Assembly: GCF_003368325.1 (NCBI RefSeq)
Contig: NZ_CP031467.1
Coordinates: 1,550,001 to 1,614,000 of the forward strand
Direction of reading: 5' to 3'
Length of the DNA: 64,000 nucleotides
Origin: Paraburkholderia caffeinilytica
GTDB taxonomy: Bacteria; Pseudomonadota; Gammaproteobacteria; Burkholderiales; Burkholderiaceae
Part shown: piece by piece, positions 1-12,311 of the stretch
Position numbering within the stretch: the first letter of the stretch is position 1
How the letters are laid out: each line of letters begins with the position of its first letter
Made by a program: the position numbers and the translations under genes
The notes under the pieces: model-generated
Databases searched by the model: none
What the model saw: only the letters and a program-made list of their open reading frames with translations
Told to the model about the DNA's origin: nothing

Positions 1-877
1 GTCCAATCAGCCGCTCGCGCGGCCCCCATACGCGGTTCTCGCGTACCAGCATCGCGAGCGGCTTGCCGGCCGTGACGCCGCGCTTGATACGCAGCAGCGT
101 CCGCACTTCTTCGACCACTGCCCACAGCACCAGCACGGCCGCCTCGCCTTCGCCGCGCAGGCCGTCGAGCATGCGCGCGAGGCGGCCGACATCGCCCGCC
201 AGCATTGCCTCGTTCAGCTTGAAAACGTCATAACGGGCGACGTTCAGCACAGCGTCCTGAATCTGCTCGAAGCTCAACGAACCAGCCGGATACAGCAGCC
301 CGAGCTTCTGGATTTCCTGATGCGCGGCAAGCAAATTACCTTCTACGCGCTCGGCAATGAACGCCAGCGCGCGCCGCCCTTCCTCACCGGCAACGACCCG
401 CTGGCCCTGAGCCGCGAGCCGTTGACCCACCCAATTCGGCAACTGCGCGCGCTCAACGGGATCGATTTTCAACGCGACACCCGCATCGGACAGCGCGGTG
501 AACCATGCCGACTTCTGCGTGGCCGCATCGAGCCGCGGCAGCGTGATCATCGTGAGCACGTCGTCATTCACGGCGGCGGCGAGCGCCTTCAGCGCATCCG
601 CGCCTTCCTTGCCCGGCTTGCCCGACGGAATGCGCAACTCGACCAGTTGACGGTCGCCGAACAGCGACATCGACTGGCTCGCGCCAAGCAGCGAGCTCCA
701 GTCGAAGCCGCGCTCGACGGTGAACACCGAGCGGTCGGTAAAACCGGCTGCTCGCGCCGTCGCGCGAATGCGGTCGCTGGCTTCCTGCGCGAGCAGGTGC
801 TCGTCGCCGTACACGACGTACAGTCCGGCGAGTCCCTTGGCGAGATGCGCTTCGAGCGCGTCAAGTCGCAGTTGCAT
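1..877 (-). CDS. holA: DNA polymerase III subunit delta (partial, C-terminus outside window)
   Basis: Delta subunit of the replicative clamp loader; it binds and opens the beta sliding clamp within the DnaX complex. The first 292 codons are visible; the frame stays open to the window edge, and with a usual family length near 340 residues about 50 are missing. The protein starts MQLRLDALEAHL and continues with VYGDEHLLAQEASD, the typical HolA N-terminal AAA+-like fold without a functional Walker A site. The ATG at 877 gives exactly this conserved N-terminus. It lies 84 bases after lptE on the same strand and is probably the last gene of a leuS-lptE-holA unit, an order common in beta- and gammaproteobacteria. 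Confidence 0.93.
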   Translation of the reverse strand, partial: MQLRLDALEAHLAKGLAGLYVVYGDEHLLAQEASDRIRATARAAGFTDRSVFTVERGFDWSSLLGASQSMSLFGDRQLVELRIPSGKPGKEGADALKALAAAVNDDVLTMITLPRLDAATQKSAWFTALSDAGVALKIDPVERAQLPNWVGQRLAAQGQRVVAGEEGRRALAFIAERVEGNLLAAHQEIQKLGLLYPAGSLSFEQIQDAVLNVARYDVFKLNEAMLAGDVGRLARMLDGLRGEGEAAVLVLWAVVEEVRTLLRIKRGVTAGKPLAMLVRENRVWGPRERLIG

Positions 878-961
878 GGCTACCGATCGGCGAGGTTAAA
901 CAAGTGCATGGGCGAGTGCGTGAGCACGTGCAGCAAGCTAAACAAAGACACAGCACGCCGC

Positions 962-1513
962 TCACAACGGCGGCGGCGGCAACGGCGCGCGCGGCGCAAC
1001 CGACGGCACCTGCTCACCCGGCGCCGGATGCAGCGAGCGCACCAGCGACAGACGGCGCGTCAGCTGATCGATCGCGTCGTTTTCCATGTCCGCGAACAGA
1101 ATGTCAGCTTCAGCGGCCTTGGCCTGCGAGTACTGGTCGCTATAGGTCATCGCGCGGTTCAGCGCGATCACGCTCGGCGGAATCAGCACCGTGCCATCCT
1201 TGCCGACCAGCGTGTAGGTCATCGAGAGATTCATCGCGTACTCTTCGACGACGCCAAGCGTATTCAGCGTGAGCGTATTGATGCCGCGGCCTTCGGTGAT
1301 CTGCAAGGTTGCGTCGGCATTCGCGACGGAAGTGACCACCACCGTGTCGCTGCCGCCCTGCACGATACGGGTCAACCGCGCGCCGGCCGCGGCCGAACCG
1401 CCGGAGATAAAGAGTCGTTTGAATGCGTAGTCCTGCTGCCCGCGCAACTGGAAGCCGCAGGCGGACAACATCAGCACGCTGCACACCAGCGTCAATAACG
1501 ATCTGCGAGTCAC
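962..1513 (-). CDS. lptE: LPS-assembly lipoprotein LptE
   Basis: Outer-membrane lipoprotein that plugs the LptD barrel and helps deliver lipopolysaccharide to the cell surface. The 183-residue protein has a lipoprotein signal peptide with the lipobox LSAC and mature cysteine near residue 20, followed directly by GFQLRG, the hallmark start of mature LptE. The middle contains the family's beta-rich segment (SMTYTLVGKDG, then a YSDQYSQAKAAEAD helix). The last 25 residues are Pro/Ala-rich and probably disordered. It sits between leuS and holA, 91 bases after leuS, consistent with one transcription unit. Assignment rests on the lipobox, the GFQLRG motif and the neighbourhood. Confidence 0.93.
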   Translation of the reverse strand: MTRRSLLTLVCSVLMLSACGFQLRGQQDYAFKRLFISGGSAAAGARLTRIVQGGSDTVVVTSVANADATLQITEGRGINTLTLNTLGVVEEYAMNLSMTYTLVGKDGTVLIPPSVIALNRAMTYSDQYSQAKAAEADILFADMENDAIDQLTRRLSLVRSLHPAPGEQVPSVAPRAPLPPPPL

Positions 1514-1604
1514 TTTGGCTCCTGGTTCGCAGTAGATTCCGCAGCGCGGACAAGCGCCGCCGCACGCGGCGGCGTCCTGTCTGCAATCATGTTTGGGTGC
1601 GCCG

Positions 1605-4827
<3,223 letters not shown>

Positions 4828-4851
4828 ATCGCCTCCGTCTCTCTTCCAGCT

Positions 4852-5574
4852 TCAGCGCTGCGCGTGGTGGCTCAGGGCCGGCGCTGGCTGATGCTGCGGC
4901 CGGGGCTGATCCGCGGGCGCGCACACATAGGCGTGCAGATCGTGCGCGAAGCCGTCGAGTTCTTCCGACAACTGCCGCACCATCCGCCCGAGCACGTTAT
5001 AGGCGAGCACCGCCGGGATCGCGACCACGAGGCCGAAGGCCGTCATGATCAACGCCTCGCCGACCGGCCCCGCGACGTTTTCGATCTGGGCCTGACCGCT
5101 CGCCGCAATGCTGCCGAGCGCGTGATAGATGCCCCACACGGTGCCGAGCAAGCCGACGAACGGTGCCGTACTGCCCACTGAAGCCAGCAGCACCTGGCCG
5201 AATTCGAGCCGCCGCTGCGACGCGTTGAGCGCCTGACGCAGCGCTCTCAGCACTCGCTCACCGCGCTCGACGCGCGCGAGCAGCGCGCCCGGAATGTCCA
5301 CTTCAGCCGCATGCAGCGCGGCCTCGGCGAGCGGCGTGAAAACGCGCTCGCGATCCGCGCGCTTCAACGCCGCGACGCCGTCCGCCAGCGTCGACGCCTG
5401 CCAGAACTGCGCAATCGCCGGCGCAGCCTGACGTTTGGCGCGCGTGAGGATCCAGCTTTTGACGATCAGAAAGCACCAGCTCGCAATCGACATAGCCAGC
5501 AACACGTACGCGACGCCATGCGTGATCGCGTCGCTGGTTTCCAGGTAATGGATGATGCCGCTGCTACCTGCCAT
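4852..5574 (-). CDS. exbB: ExbB/TolQ-family proton channel protein
   Basis: Partner of the adjacent ExbD in a proton-driven energy-transducing complex in the inner membrane. The 240-residue protein shows the MotA/TolQ/ExbB arrangement: one transmembrane helix near residues 17-39, a long cytoplasmic loop, then two helices near 125-150 and 170-195. The conserved stretch VGSTAPFVGLLGTVWGI covers helix 2 and LIMTAFGLVVAIPAV covers helix 3. The C-terminal 30 residues are Pro/Gln/His-rich and probably disordered. Expressed ahead of exbD with a 24-base gap; dapB lies 81 bases upstream on the same strand, separated by a weak terminator-like hairpin. Confidence 0.88.
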   Translation of the reverse strand: MAGSSGIIHYLETSDAITHGVAYVLLAMSIASWCFLIVKSWILTRAKRQAAPAIAQFWQASTLADGVAALKRADRERVFTPLAEAALHAAEVDIPGALLARVERGERVLRALRQALNASQRRLEFGQVLLASVGSTAPFVGLLGTVWGIYHALGSIAASGQAQIENVAGPVGEALIMTAFGLVVAIPAVLAYNVLGRMVRQLSEELDGFAHDLHAYVCAPADQPRPQHQPAPALSHHAQR

Positions 5575-5623
5575 CTGACCTCGCCGTTAGAAAGTGACTT
5601 CGGGGGCGCTGCTACTAACGAGC

Positions 5624-5648
5624 AAAACGGGGCCGAAACCGGCCCCGT
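5624..5648 (-). terminator. Possible weak terminator after dapB
   Basis: An 8-base-pair GC-rich hairpin (arms ACGGGGCC/GGCCCCGT) lies just downstream of the dapB stop and is followed on the minus strand by only four T residues. It may partly separate dapB from exbB. Confidence 0.4.
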
Positions 5649-5655
5649 GGGACGC

Positions 5656-6453
5656 TCAACGCAGGCCGAGCACGTCCTGCATGTCGAAGAAGCCGTTCTC
5701 GCGGCCTTCGAGGAAACGTACGGCACGAAGCGCGCCTTGCGCATACGAGAGGCGGCTCGCCGATTTGTGCGTGATCTCGATGCGCTCGCCGATGCCGGCA
5801 AACAGCACCGTATGGTCGCCGACGATATCGCCGCCACGAATGGCCGAAAAACCGATCGTGGACGGATCGCGTTCGCCAGTTACGCCTTCGCGGCTGTAGA
5901 CCGCGCAGTCGTCGAGATTGCGGCCGAGCGCGTTGGCGATCACTTCGCCCATGGTCAGCGCGGTGCCGGACGGCGCATCGACCTTGTGGCGATGATGTGC
6001 CTCGATGATTTCGATGTCGTAGCCGGTCGCGAAATGCTTGGCGGCGTACTCGAGCAGCTTCAGCGTGACATTGACGCCCACACTCATGTTCGACGAGAAC
6101 ATGATGGCGATCTTGTCCGCCGCGGCGCGCAGTTGCGCTTTCTGTTCGTTATCGAAACCGGTCGTGCCGATCACCATTTTGACGTTGTGGCGCTGCGCGG
6201 CTTCCAGATGCATCAGCGTGCCTTCGGGACGCGTGAAGTCGATCAGGTAGTCGGATTCCGCGAACACGCGTTCCACGTCGTCCGTCAGCAACACGCCCGT
6301 CTGTTTGCCGAGAAACGCGCCGGCGTCCTGACCGAGTTGCGGGGAACCCGCACGGTCGAGCGCGCCGGACAGCGTGGCATCTGAATCATTGAGGACGGTT
6401 TCGATGAGCATCCGGCCCATACGGCCCGATGCGCCAGCAATGGCAATTTTCAT
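5656..6453 (-). CDS. dapB: 4-hydroxy-tetrahydrodipicolinate reductase
   Basis: NAD(P)H-dependent reductase of the diaminopimelate/lysine pathway, converting hydroxy-tetrahydrodipicolinate to tetrahydrodipicolinate. The 265-residue protein has the Rossmann motif GASGRMGRM at residues 7-15, the IGTTGF segment near 95-100, and the substrate/catalytic region [15 protein letters not shown] with His153/His154 and Lys157. An upstream in-frame extension of 29 codons is Arg/Cys-rich and not part of the family, so the ATG at 6453 (MKIAIAG) is taken. It follows bamE on the same strand after about 200 bases; bamE-dapB adjacency is frequent in Burkholderiaceae. Confidence 0.97.
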   Translation of the reverse strand: MKIAIAGASGRMGRMLIETVLNDSDATLSGALDRAGSPQLGQDAGAFLGKQTGVLLTDDVERVFAESDYLIDFTRPEGTLMHLEAAQRHNVKMVIGTTGFDNEQKAQLRAAADKIAIMFSSNMSVGVNVTLKLLEYAAKHFATGYDIEIIEAHHRHKVDAPSGTALTMGEVIANALGRNLDDCAVYSREGVTGERDPSTIGFSAIRGGDIVGDHTVLFAGIGERIEITHKSASRLSYAQGALRAVRFLEGRENGFFDMQDVLGLR

Positions 6454-6653
6454 GGCTACGAGGGTTCGAAAGGGGTAAAACGCGGCAAAACCCGTCAAAC
6501 GCGGGCAAAAGCGGCGGCGGGCACACACCCGGCGCCGCACATACCGGGCCAGCGGACGACCCGCACAGGCACAGCGAAAAGGCCGACGGGCGCGGCGTAC
6601 AGTGCATTCCGACGCAGCGCCCGTCTAACCGTCCCAAGAGAAAGACAGCGTGC

Positions 6654-7490
6654 TTAGCCGCCCGTTCCCACGGTGGATGAAGATGACGTCAACGGCGCGT
6701 TATGCGTTGGGCCGCCGTTATCGCTTTGCGGGCCCGTCGGTCCCACCGGATTGTCCTGCGTACCCGGAACCTGCGGCGGCGGCGGACGCGTGAACTGGAA
6801 CTGCGGCTGGCCGGCGGCCGTTGGGCCTTGCGGCGGAATACCGCCACCATTGGCGGTCGGCGCGGTAGAGCGCACCGACGACTGCGTTTTGCCCGACGGC
6901 GATTGCACCGCATTGGTCAGCCGATTGGCGGCTTGCGCGGCTTCGGCGTTGGCATCCGTGGACGGCACGGCCACCGCGGTGGCGCCTTCGACGGACGGCG
7001 AGCGCGTGGTGTCCACGGCAGCCGGCGCTGCGGCCACCGGCGCGCTGGCGCCAGTTGCAGCGCTTGCCACGTTCGGCGCGGCAGCCTTCTTCTTGCCGGA
7101 CTTGTCGCCGTCGATTTCCGCCAGCAACTCGAGGTTGGACGGCAGATCTTCGCCGCCCGACCAGCTGGCGACGCGGTCGCCCGCGAAGATGATCACGAAG
7201 TCGCGCTGCTGCACGACGTTAGTCGAGCCGCGCTTGAAATAGAACACGTAGTCCCAGCGGTCCGCGTGGAACATGTCGGTCAGCAAGGGCGTGCCGAGCA
7301 ACTGCTTCACCTGCGCGCGCGACATGCCGACCTGCATCTGTGCAGCCGCTTCCTGCGAGACGAAATTACCCTGCACCACCGTAATCCGGTACGGGGTGAT
7401 GCTTTGGGCAACGCGCTGCGTCAAGCTGTCGTAGGTGGAACATCCGGCAAGAACCGCGACAGTCGCAACAGCGATCAAGGTACCCCGCAT
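6654..7490 (-). CDS. bamE: Outer membrane assembly lipoprotein BamE (OmlA/SmpA) with long C-terminal tail
   Basis: Lipoprotein of the BAM complex that inserts beta-barrel proteins into the outer membrane. Starting at 7490 the signal peptide is short, with lipobox VLAGC and the mature Cys at about residue 17. Residues of the SmpA/OmlA fold follow, including GMSRAQVKQLLGTPL and WDYVFYFK. A GGGGGA Shine-Dalgarno-like run lies about six bases before this ATG; an ATG 13 codons earlier (7529) has a weaker one. The protein has 278 residues, whereas the BamE domain needs only about 110; the last 150 or so are Ala/Pro/Ser/Gly-rich and look disordered. Divergently transcribed from fur. Confidence 0.9.
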   Translation of the reverse strand: MRGTLIAVATVAVLAGCSTYDSLTQRVAQSITPYRITVVQGNFVSQEAAAQMQVGMSRAQVKQLLGTPLLTDMFHADRWDYVFYFKRGSTNVVQQRDFVIIFAGDRVASWSGGEDLPSNLELLAEIDGDKSGKKKAAAPNVASAATGASAPVAAAPAAVDTTRSPSVEGATAVAVPSTDANAEAAQAANRLTNAVQSPSGKTQSSVRSTAPTANGGGIPPQGPTAAGQPQFQFTRPPPPQVPGTQDNPVGPTGPQSDNGGPTHNAPLTSSSSTVGTGG

Positions 7491-7648
7491 GCGGCTCCCC
7501 CGGTAGATCAATTGAGATTTTGAAATCATTTCACTCACCGTGCGGGCCCGCTGACGAGCCGCGCGAGATTCATTCCATCGAAGATGACCAGAACGGCAAA
7601 AACACATTACTATGAGAGCCCAGCATTGTACTCTAGGGATCCCTTGTC

Positions 7649-8077
7649 ATGACCAATCCAACCGATCTCAAGAATATCGGGCTCAAGGCGACCCTTCCGC
7701 GCCTCAAAATCCTTGAGATTTTTCAGCATAGCCCAGTACGCCATCTGACTGCAGAAGACGTCTACCGCAACCTGCTGCACGAAGAACTCGATATCGGCCT
7801 CGCAACCGTGTATCGCGTGCTGACGCAGTTCGAGCAGGCCGGCCTGCTCTCGCGCAGCAATTTCGAATCGGGCAAAGCCGTGTTCGAATTGAACGAAGGG
7901 TCGCATCACGACCACCTCGTTTGCCTCGATTGCGGGGTCGTCGAAGAGTTTTTCGACTCCGAAATCGAGAGCCGGCAGCAATCCATCGCGAAGGAACGCG
8001 GCTTCAAGCTGCAGGAACATGCGCTGGCGCTGTACGGCGCGTGCACCAAGGAAAATTGCCCGCATCGCAAGCACTAA
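7649..8077 (+). CDS. fur: Ferric uptake regulator Fur
   Basis: Iron-responsive dimeric repressor. The 142-residue protein has an N-terminal winged helix (about residues 1-80, with the recognition segment around [11 protein letters not shown]) and a C-terminal metal-binding/dimerisation domain. The motif [10 protein letters not shown] supplies His87, His88, His90, Cys92 and Cys95, and a second pair Cys132/Cys137 (ACTKENC) completes the structural zinc site. Length and order match Fur rather than Zur or PerR. It diverges from bamE across a 158-base promoter region, a conserved arrangement in proteobacteria. A strong intrinsic terminator follows 54 bases after the stop. Confidence 0.96.
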   Translation: MTNPTDLKNIGLKATLPRLKILEIFQHSPVRHLTAEDVYRNLLHEELDIGLATVYRVLTQFEQAGLLSRSNFESGKAVFELNEGSHHDHLVCLDCGVVEEFFDSEIESRQQSIAKERGFKLQEHALALYGACTKENCPHRKH

Positions 8078-8131
8078 TGTCGGATTAGTGGGCTGCCGGC
8101 CGCGTCGGGGTGCGCGGTTCGGTGGACAAAC

Positions 8132-8168
8132 AAAAGACCCGGCCGATGACAATCGGCCGGGTCTTTTT
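8132..8168 (+). terminator. Intrinsic terminator after fur
   Basis: A perfect 16-base-pair stem with a GACA loop ends in TTTTT on the plus strand and begins with AAAA on the other side, so it can also stop minus-strand transcripts coming from allA. Confidence 0.9.
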
Positions 8169-8231
8169 ACGTGCGTGGCGGCTGTCGTAGCGCCGGAATG
8201 CGGGCGCTTCCGTGCGTGCACGGCAGATTCT

Positions 8232-8325
8232 GGCCTATTCCGGCAACTCCACACTCGCCGATCCGCCCGACTTCGGCAACGTGACGCTCGCCGATTGCGG
8301 CCTATTCAGCCAACTCCACACTCGC
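8232..8325. repeat. Degenerate tandem repeat over the 3' end of allA
   Basis: A 27-base unit at 8299-8325, which contains the allA stop codon, recurs at 8232-8258 with 25 of 27 identical bases. A more diverged copy lies between them around 8266-8292, giving a period of 33-34 bases. The copies beyond the stop carry no in-frame stop of their own over most of their length, so this looks like a small tandem duplication of the C-terminal codons and stop of allA that has since drifted. Confidence 0.6.
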
Positions 8326-8814
8326 TTCAAACAGCAGGCGCCAAGGTTCGGCCAACGGCAGTTCATCGCAGTTGGGCTGCTCGCCGCCACGATCCACCAC
8401 CACAAAATCGCTCACCTGATCGAGTGCGAGCAGCGGATGGTGCCAAACCCCTTTCGCGTAGTTCACACCCTGCCAGCCGTCGCTCCAGAACGCCCGCATT
8501 CGCGCCGGATCGAGTTCGCCCGCCGGCGCGACGACCACCAGATAACGGCGCGCCGTTAAGGGAATGAAAGCCTGGCTGCCGAGCGGATGCCGCTCCATCA
8601 TCGCGATTTCGATCGGCAACGCGCGCGGCTGCGCCCGAAACAGATTGATCAGCGGCCGGCCGCCGTGCTCCATCACGTCGACGTTCGCGAGGTCGTGATA
8701 GCGCTCGGTCGTGCCGCCGTTGATCGGGAAATGGCGCGCGCCGTCCAGTTCGATGACGTCGCCGAACGGCGCGAAGGCCGCGCGCGTCAGACGTTCCACA
8801 TGCAAGGTCTTCAT
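8302..8814 (-). CDS. allA: Ureidoglycolate lyase
   Basis: Splits ureidoglycolate into glyoxylate and urea, the last step of allantoate breakdown. The 170-residue protein is all-beta cupin-like and has the family pattern [10 protein letters not shown] near the N-terminus, [14 protein letters not shown] in the middle and [10 protein letters not shown] later, which carries the active-site histidines. Two ATGs are possible; GGAG lies eight bases from the ATG at 8814 but only two from that at 8820, so 8814 (MKTLHVERL) is chosen. The gene starts 13 bases after alc, so the two are surely co-transcribed. Its 3' end is part of a small tandem repeat. Confidence 0.93.
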   Translation of the reverse strand: MKTLHVERLTRAAFAPFGDVIELDGARHFPINGGTTERYHDLANVDVMEHGGRPLINLFRAQPRALPIEIAMMERHPLGSQAFIPLTARRYLVVVAPAGELDPARMRAFWSDGWQGVNYAKGVWHHPLLALDQVSDFVVVDRGGEQPNCDELPLAEPWRLLFEASVELAE

Positions 8815-8827
8815 CGGCATGGCTCCG

Positions 8828-9838
8828 TCAGGCGATCTCGCCCCACAACCGCAGGCGCGACACGCCGCCATCCGGAAAGATATTGAAACGAACATGCGTC
8901 ACCGGCCCGAGCGACGCGATGCCGTCCGCGAACGTGTGCACGTGGTCCATCTGCAGCTTCTGTTCGCCAAGCAGCACCGGCCAGAACATCGCCTGCGTGA
9001 CGAGCGAATCGTCCGTGCCGCCCGTGACCGAGGCCGCCTGCAGCGAACAGCGATCGGGATAATTACCCTTGAAGTGGGCCGTATCCACTTCGATCTTACG
9101 AATCACGCCCGGCCGCGCGAGCGCGACGATCGCCCAGTCGTTGCCCGGCTCGCGACGGCGTCGCGTCTCCCAGCCGTCACCCATATTGACGCCGCGGCCC
9201 GGCATCAGCATCTGCGAGGCCGGCCCGAAATGCTGGTTGTTCGCGGCAACGAGGTATGCGCCGTTCTCGATCGCGGCGAGGTCGAGCAGCGTGCCGCGCT
9301 CGACGCGTTCCCAGTCGCGTTTCGGCTGACCATAGACGCGCAGACGCGCGAGACCGCCATCCGGATACAGATTCACCCGCAGATGAGTGAAAGCGCGCGC
9401 GTCGCTCACTTCGACGTAATGGTGATGGTTGCCCTGCAGCGTGGTGGCCGGCACCAGGACCTGCCAGTCGGCGTTGTCGGGCGGAACGTCGCCGTCCACG
9501 TAGCACGCGTCGATCGACGCGGCCGGCGGGAAATTGCCGGTGAAGTGGCTCGTGTCCAGATCGACGCCGTGCACGACGCCCGGCCGCGCGAGCCGGATCA
9601 CGCAATAGTCGTGGCCGGTGGTGCGCTTGCGGCGCGTTTCCCAGCCGTCCATCCATTTGCCGTGGTCGTCGTATTTGCCGGGAATGAACACCGCCGGCTG
9701 CGGCTCGAGCATGCGTTCTTTCGGCGCGAAGAATTCGTCGCTCGCGTGGAGCGCCTGGGCGCCCAGACGCGGGTCGGCGAGGTTCATGTAGCGACGAGTA
9801 AAAGCGGGGGCGTTGGGGTCGAGGATCGGATTAGCCAT
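8828..9838 (-). CDS. alc: Allantoicase
   Basis: Hydrolyses allantoate to ureidoglycolate and urea. The 336-residue protein is an internal duplication of two jelly-roll domains, easily seen because DGWETRR and LARPGV recur, first around residue 63 and again around 225, each followed by a Asp-T-(S/A)-HF-(T/K)-GN motif. The start [11 protein letters not shown] at 9838 is preferred over an upstream in-frame codon because the extra 17 residues are unrelated to the family. It precedes allA by 13 bases and follows dctA by 134, all on one strand, suggesting a purine-derived ureide utilisation unit. Confidence 0.95.
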   Translation of the reverse strand: MANPILDPNAPAFTRRYMNLADPRLGAQALHASDEFFAPKERMLEPQPAVFIPGKYDDHGKWMDGWETRRKRTTGHDYCVIRLARPGVVHGVDLDTSHFTGNFPPAASIDACYVDGDVPPDNADWQVLVPATTLQGNHHHYVEVSDARAFTHLRVNLYPDGGLARLRVYGQPKRDWERVERGTLLDLAAIENGAYLVAANNQHFGPASQMLMPGRGVNMGDGWETRRRREPGNDWAIVALARPGVIRKIEVDTAHFKGNYPDRCSLQAASVTGGTDDSLVTQAMFWPVLLGEQKLQMDHVHTFADGIASLGPVTHVRFNIFPDGGVSRLRLWGEIA

Positions 9839-9972
9839 AGTCTCGGTCAGGCAGCGAAAAGTAAGGAAGAGGCGGCGGAGTCGGAACATCCGCCGGAGCA
9901 GAACGCGCGCTGCGTTGGCGCGCGATTGATTAGCGAAGAATCTGGCGACAGGGCGGTGTGATCGGAACCCGC

Positions 9973-11301
9973 TCAGACGGCCGGCACGTGTTCGCCGGCG
10001 GCCGGCTCGGCGCCTGCGTCTTCGCCTGCGGGCACATAGCGCAGCGCTTCGTCACGGTTCAGCACGCGATGGGCGCGCGCCCGGTCGATATCGTTTTCCC
10101 ACACGGCGACCACCACCGTCGCGACGCAGTTGCCGATCAGATTGGTCAGCGCACGGGCAATGCCGACGAACCAGTCGACCGGCAGAATCAGCACGAGGCC
10201 GAGCACGGGAATGGCCGGAATCGCCGACAGCGTCGCAGCCAGAATTACGATGGCCGAGCCGGGAATGCCGTGCGCGCCCTTCGACGTCACCAGCGACACC
10301 AGCACCACCACGATCAGGTCATGCACGGACAGCGGCGTGTTGGTGGCCTGCGCGATGAAAATCACCGCAAGCGTCAGATAAATGGAGAAGCCGTCGAGAT
10401 TGAAGGAGTAGCCAGTCGGAATCACCAGCCCGACGGTCGAATCCTTGACGCCCATCCATTCGAGCTTGCGCATGATCTGCGGCAGCACCGCATCCGACGA
10501 AGCCGTGCCGAGCACGATCGACAACTCTTCGCGCAGATAGCGGATCAGCTTGAAGATGCTGAAGCCGGCCAGACGCATCACCACGCCCAGCACGACGACC
10601 ACGAATGCGAAGCAGCTCACGTAGAACACCAGCACCAGCATGCCGAGTTGCTTGAGCGACTCGACGCCATAGGTGCCGGTCGTGAACGCGATCGCACCCA
10701 GCACGCCGAGCGGCGCGAGCTTGATGATGAAACCCATCACGCGAAAGAACACCTGCGCAAGCTCGTCGATCAGGCTGCTCACGCGCTGCGCCTTATTGCC
10801 CAGCAGCGACAGCGCCGAGCCGAACAGCACCGAAAACACGAGGATTTGCAGGATGTCGCCGGTCGCGAATGCGTTGATGGCCGTGTCGGGAATGATCTTC
10901 AGCAGAAAACCGGCCGTGTCCTTCAGGCTCTTCGCGTTCTCGGTGTAAGTCGACAGCGAAGCGGGGTCGAGCGAATGCAGGTTGATATTCATGCCGACGC
11001 CAGGCCGCGTCGCGTAGGCCAGCACCGCGCCGATGACGAGCGCGATCGTCGTCATGACCTCGAAGTAGATCACCGCCTTCAGCCCGACGCGGCCCACTTT
11101 GCGCAGATCGCCGGCATGCGCCATGCCGCCCACCACCACGCAGAAAACGATCGGGCCGATCACCATCTTGATCAGCTTGAGAAAGCCGTCGCCGAGCGGG
11201 CGCAGCGATTGGGCGAAATGCGGAAACACGGCACCGATCACAATGCCCGCCACCAGCGCGATGACGACCCGGCCAAACAGTGAATTGAAGAACTTCAACA
11301 C
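9973..11301 (-). CDS. dctA: C4-dicarboxylate transporter, DctA type (DAACS family)
   Basis: Sodium- or proton-coupled symporter in the inner membrane, typically for succinate, fumarate, malate and related acids. The 442-residue protein has the eight-helix-plus-two-hairpin pattern with the serine-rich reentrant [10 protein letters not shown] and the TM7 motif [11 protein letters not shown] perfect AGGAGG lies five bases before a GTG at 11301, so translation probably starts there ([10 protein letters not shown]) rather than at the ATG eight codons upstream, which precedes that site. A good promoter and a palindromic operator lie upstream. Its place ahead of alc-allA suggests a substrate linked to ureide or glyoxylate metabolism; this is inference. 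Confidence 0.92.
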   Translation of the reverse strand: MLKFFNSLFGRVVIALVAGIVIGAVFPHFAQSLRPLGDGFLKLIKMVIGPIVFCVVVGGMAHAGDLRKVGRVGLKAVIYFEVMTTIALVIGAVLAYATRPGVGMNINLHSLDPASLSTYTENAKSLKDTAGFLLKIIPDTAINAFATGDILQILVFSVLFGSALSLLGNKAQRVSSLIDELAQVFFRVMGFIIKLAPLGVLGAIAFTTGTYGVESLKQLGMLVLVFYVSCFAFVVVVLGVVMRLAGFSIFKLIRYLREELSIVLGTASSDAVLPQIMRKLEWMGVKDSTVGLVIPTGYSFNLDGFSIYLTLAVIFIAQATNTPLSVHDLIVVVLVSLVTSKGAHGIPGSAIVILAATLSAIPAIPVLGLVLILPVDWFVGIARALTNLIGNCVATVVVAVWENDIDRARAHRVLNRDEALRYVPAGEDAGAEPAAGEHVPAV

Positions 11302-11335
11302 GGCTTCCTCCTGAGTAGGATTCACATCTGTTCAG

Positions 11336-11350
11336 ACTGGTCCGACCAGT
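11336..11350. promoter_or_regulatory. GntR/FadR-type operator at the dctA transcription start
   Basis: ACTGGTCCGACCAGT is a perfect palindrome (7-base arms, one central base) containing the TGGTC-N-GACCA core typical of FadR-subfamily GntR operators. It lies just downstream of the predicted dctA start point, where a repressor would block transcription. A shorter GGTC-A-GACC copy lies in front of the divergent regulator gene. Confidence 0.65.
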
Positions 11351-11363
11351 ACTGTTATGGCGA

Positions 11364-11392
11364 ATAGTAGGAAGCCGATATACTGACGTCAA
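11364..11392 (-). promoter_or_regulatory. Sigma70-type promoter of dctA
   Basis: On the minus strand a -35 hexamer TTGACG (11387-11392) is followed after 17 bases by the -10 hexamer TACTAT (11364-11369). Transcription would start near 11357, immediately before the palindromic operator. Confidence 0.6.
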
Positions 11393-11490
11393 GGATTCAA
11401 TAAATAGCGTTTACCCGCTGTCTTTTGCGTATTTCCTAGTCTGATTGCCCATCCTGGACGGCTACCCGTATGAGCGTCCAGAACGCGTAT

Positions 11491-11508
11491 TACAATGCTG
11501 GTCAGACC
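11491..11508 (+). promoter_or_regulatory. -10 element and operator of the GntR regulator gene
   Basis: TACAAT at 11491-11496 is a good -10 element, followed by the perfect 9-base dyad GGTCAGACC at 11500-11508 that would overlap the transcription start. It shares the GGTC-N-GACC core with the operator in front of dctA, which suggests that the regulator controls both its own gene and dctA-alc-allA. Confidence 0.5.
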
Positions 11509-11528
11509 GCCCACCCAAGTGAGCCACG

Positions 11529-12221
11529 ATGAAAAACGTTCCGCATACCGTTACCGATGCCGCCATCGCGACCATCCGCGAACGGATCGAAGCGGGCGTC
11601 TATCCGGTGGGCAGTTTGCTGCCGGCGCAGCGTCAGCTCTCGGAGGAACTGGCGATCAGCCGCGCCTCACTGCGCGAGGCGCTCTCGACGCTCGAAGCGC
11701 TCGGTCTGCTGATGATCCGGCCCGGCAAGGGCGTGTATGTGGAAAGTGCGCAGGCCGCAGCCGCGCAATCGTGGCGCTTCGCGGAACAGTCGTCGCTGCC
11801 GGACACCTACCAGATGCGTTTCGCGCTGGAAGGCTTTATCGCGCGCATGGCGGCGCTGGCGGTCAGCGATTCCGACCTCGCCTGGCTCGAAGACAACATC
11901 GCGGCCATGCAAACGGCGCTCGCCTGCGACGAACTCGATGAAGCCGCCCGCCTCGACTACGACTTCCACATGCGCATCGTGAGCATTGCCGGCAACGCGG
12001 CGATCGAGTCGATCCTGAGCAGCGCTGCGGAAATCATGAAGGAAAGCCAGCGGATGCCCTTTTACCGGCGCGAGTTAGTGCTGTCCACGTACACCGAGCA
12101 TCGGGCGATTCTCGACGCGCTCCAGGCTCGCGATTCCGCCGCCGCCGGCAAGGCGATCGAAACGCATATCTCGAACGCCGCGCAGCGCGCCGGCGTTTAT
12201 TTCCCGATTCCGCAGGCGTAA
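11529..12221 (+). CDS. GntR-family transcriptional regulator (FadR subfamily, FCD domain)
   Basis: DNA-binding regulator that responds to a small carboxylate-like effector. The 230-residue protein has an N-terminal winged helix-turn-helix (about residues 8-75) with the classic GntR pattern GSLLPAQRQLSEELAISRASLREALSTLEALGL split across helices, and a C-terminal all-helical FCD domain. Asp and His residues of the FCD metal/ligand site are visible in DYDFHMRIVSIAGN and the TEHRAILDAL segment. It is divergent from dctA-alc-allA and matching palindromes lie at both promoters, so it most likely controls that set and itself. Effector unknown; allantoate, ureidoglycolate or glyoxylate are reasonable guesses. 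Confidence 0.88.
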   Translation: MKNVPHTVTDAAIATIRERIEAGVYPVGSLLPAQRQLSEELAISRASLREALSTLEALGLLMIRPGKGVYVESAQAAAAQSWRFAEQSSLPDTYQMRFALEGFIARMAALAVSDSDLAWLEDNIAAMQTALACDELDEAARLDYDFHMRIVSIAGNAAIESILSSAAEIMKESQRMPFYRRELVLSTYTEHRAILDALQARDSAAAGKAIETHISNAAQRAGVYFPIPQA

Positions 12222-12223
12222 AA

Positions 12224-12251
12224 AAAACCGCTCCTAGGAGCGGTTTTCTTT
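12224..12251. terminator. Bidirectional intrinsic terminator between the GntR regulator and gapA
   Basis: A fully self-complementary stretch (12224-12247) with arms AAAACCGCTCC/GGAGCGGTTTT begins with an A-run and ends in T residues, so it can end both the plus-strand regulator transcript and the convergent minus-strand gapA transcript. Confidence 0.9.
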
Positions 12252-12311
12252 TGCGGTTGCACCGCGCCGCCGGCCCAAGGCCAGCAGCAGAGGCGCAGCT
12301 AAAATATCCGC

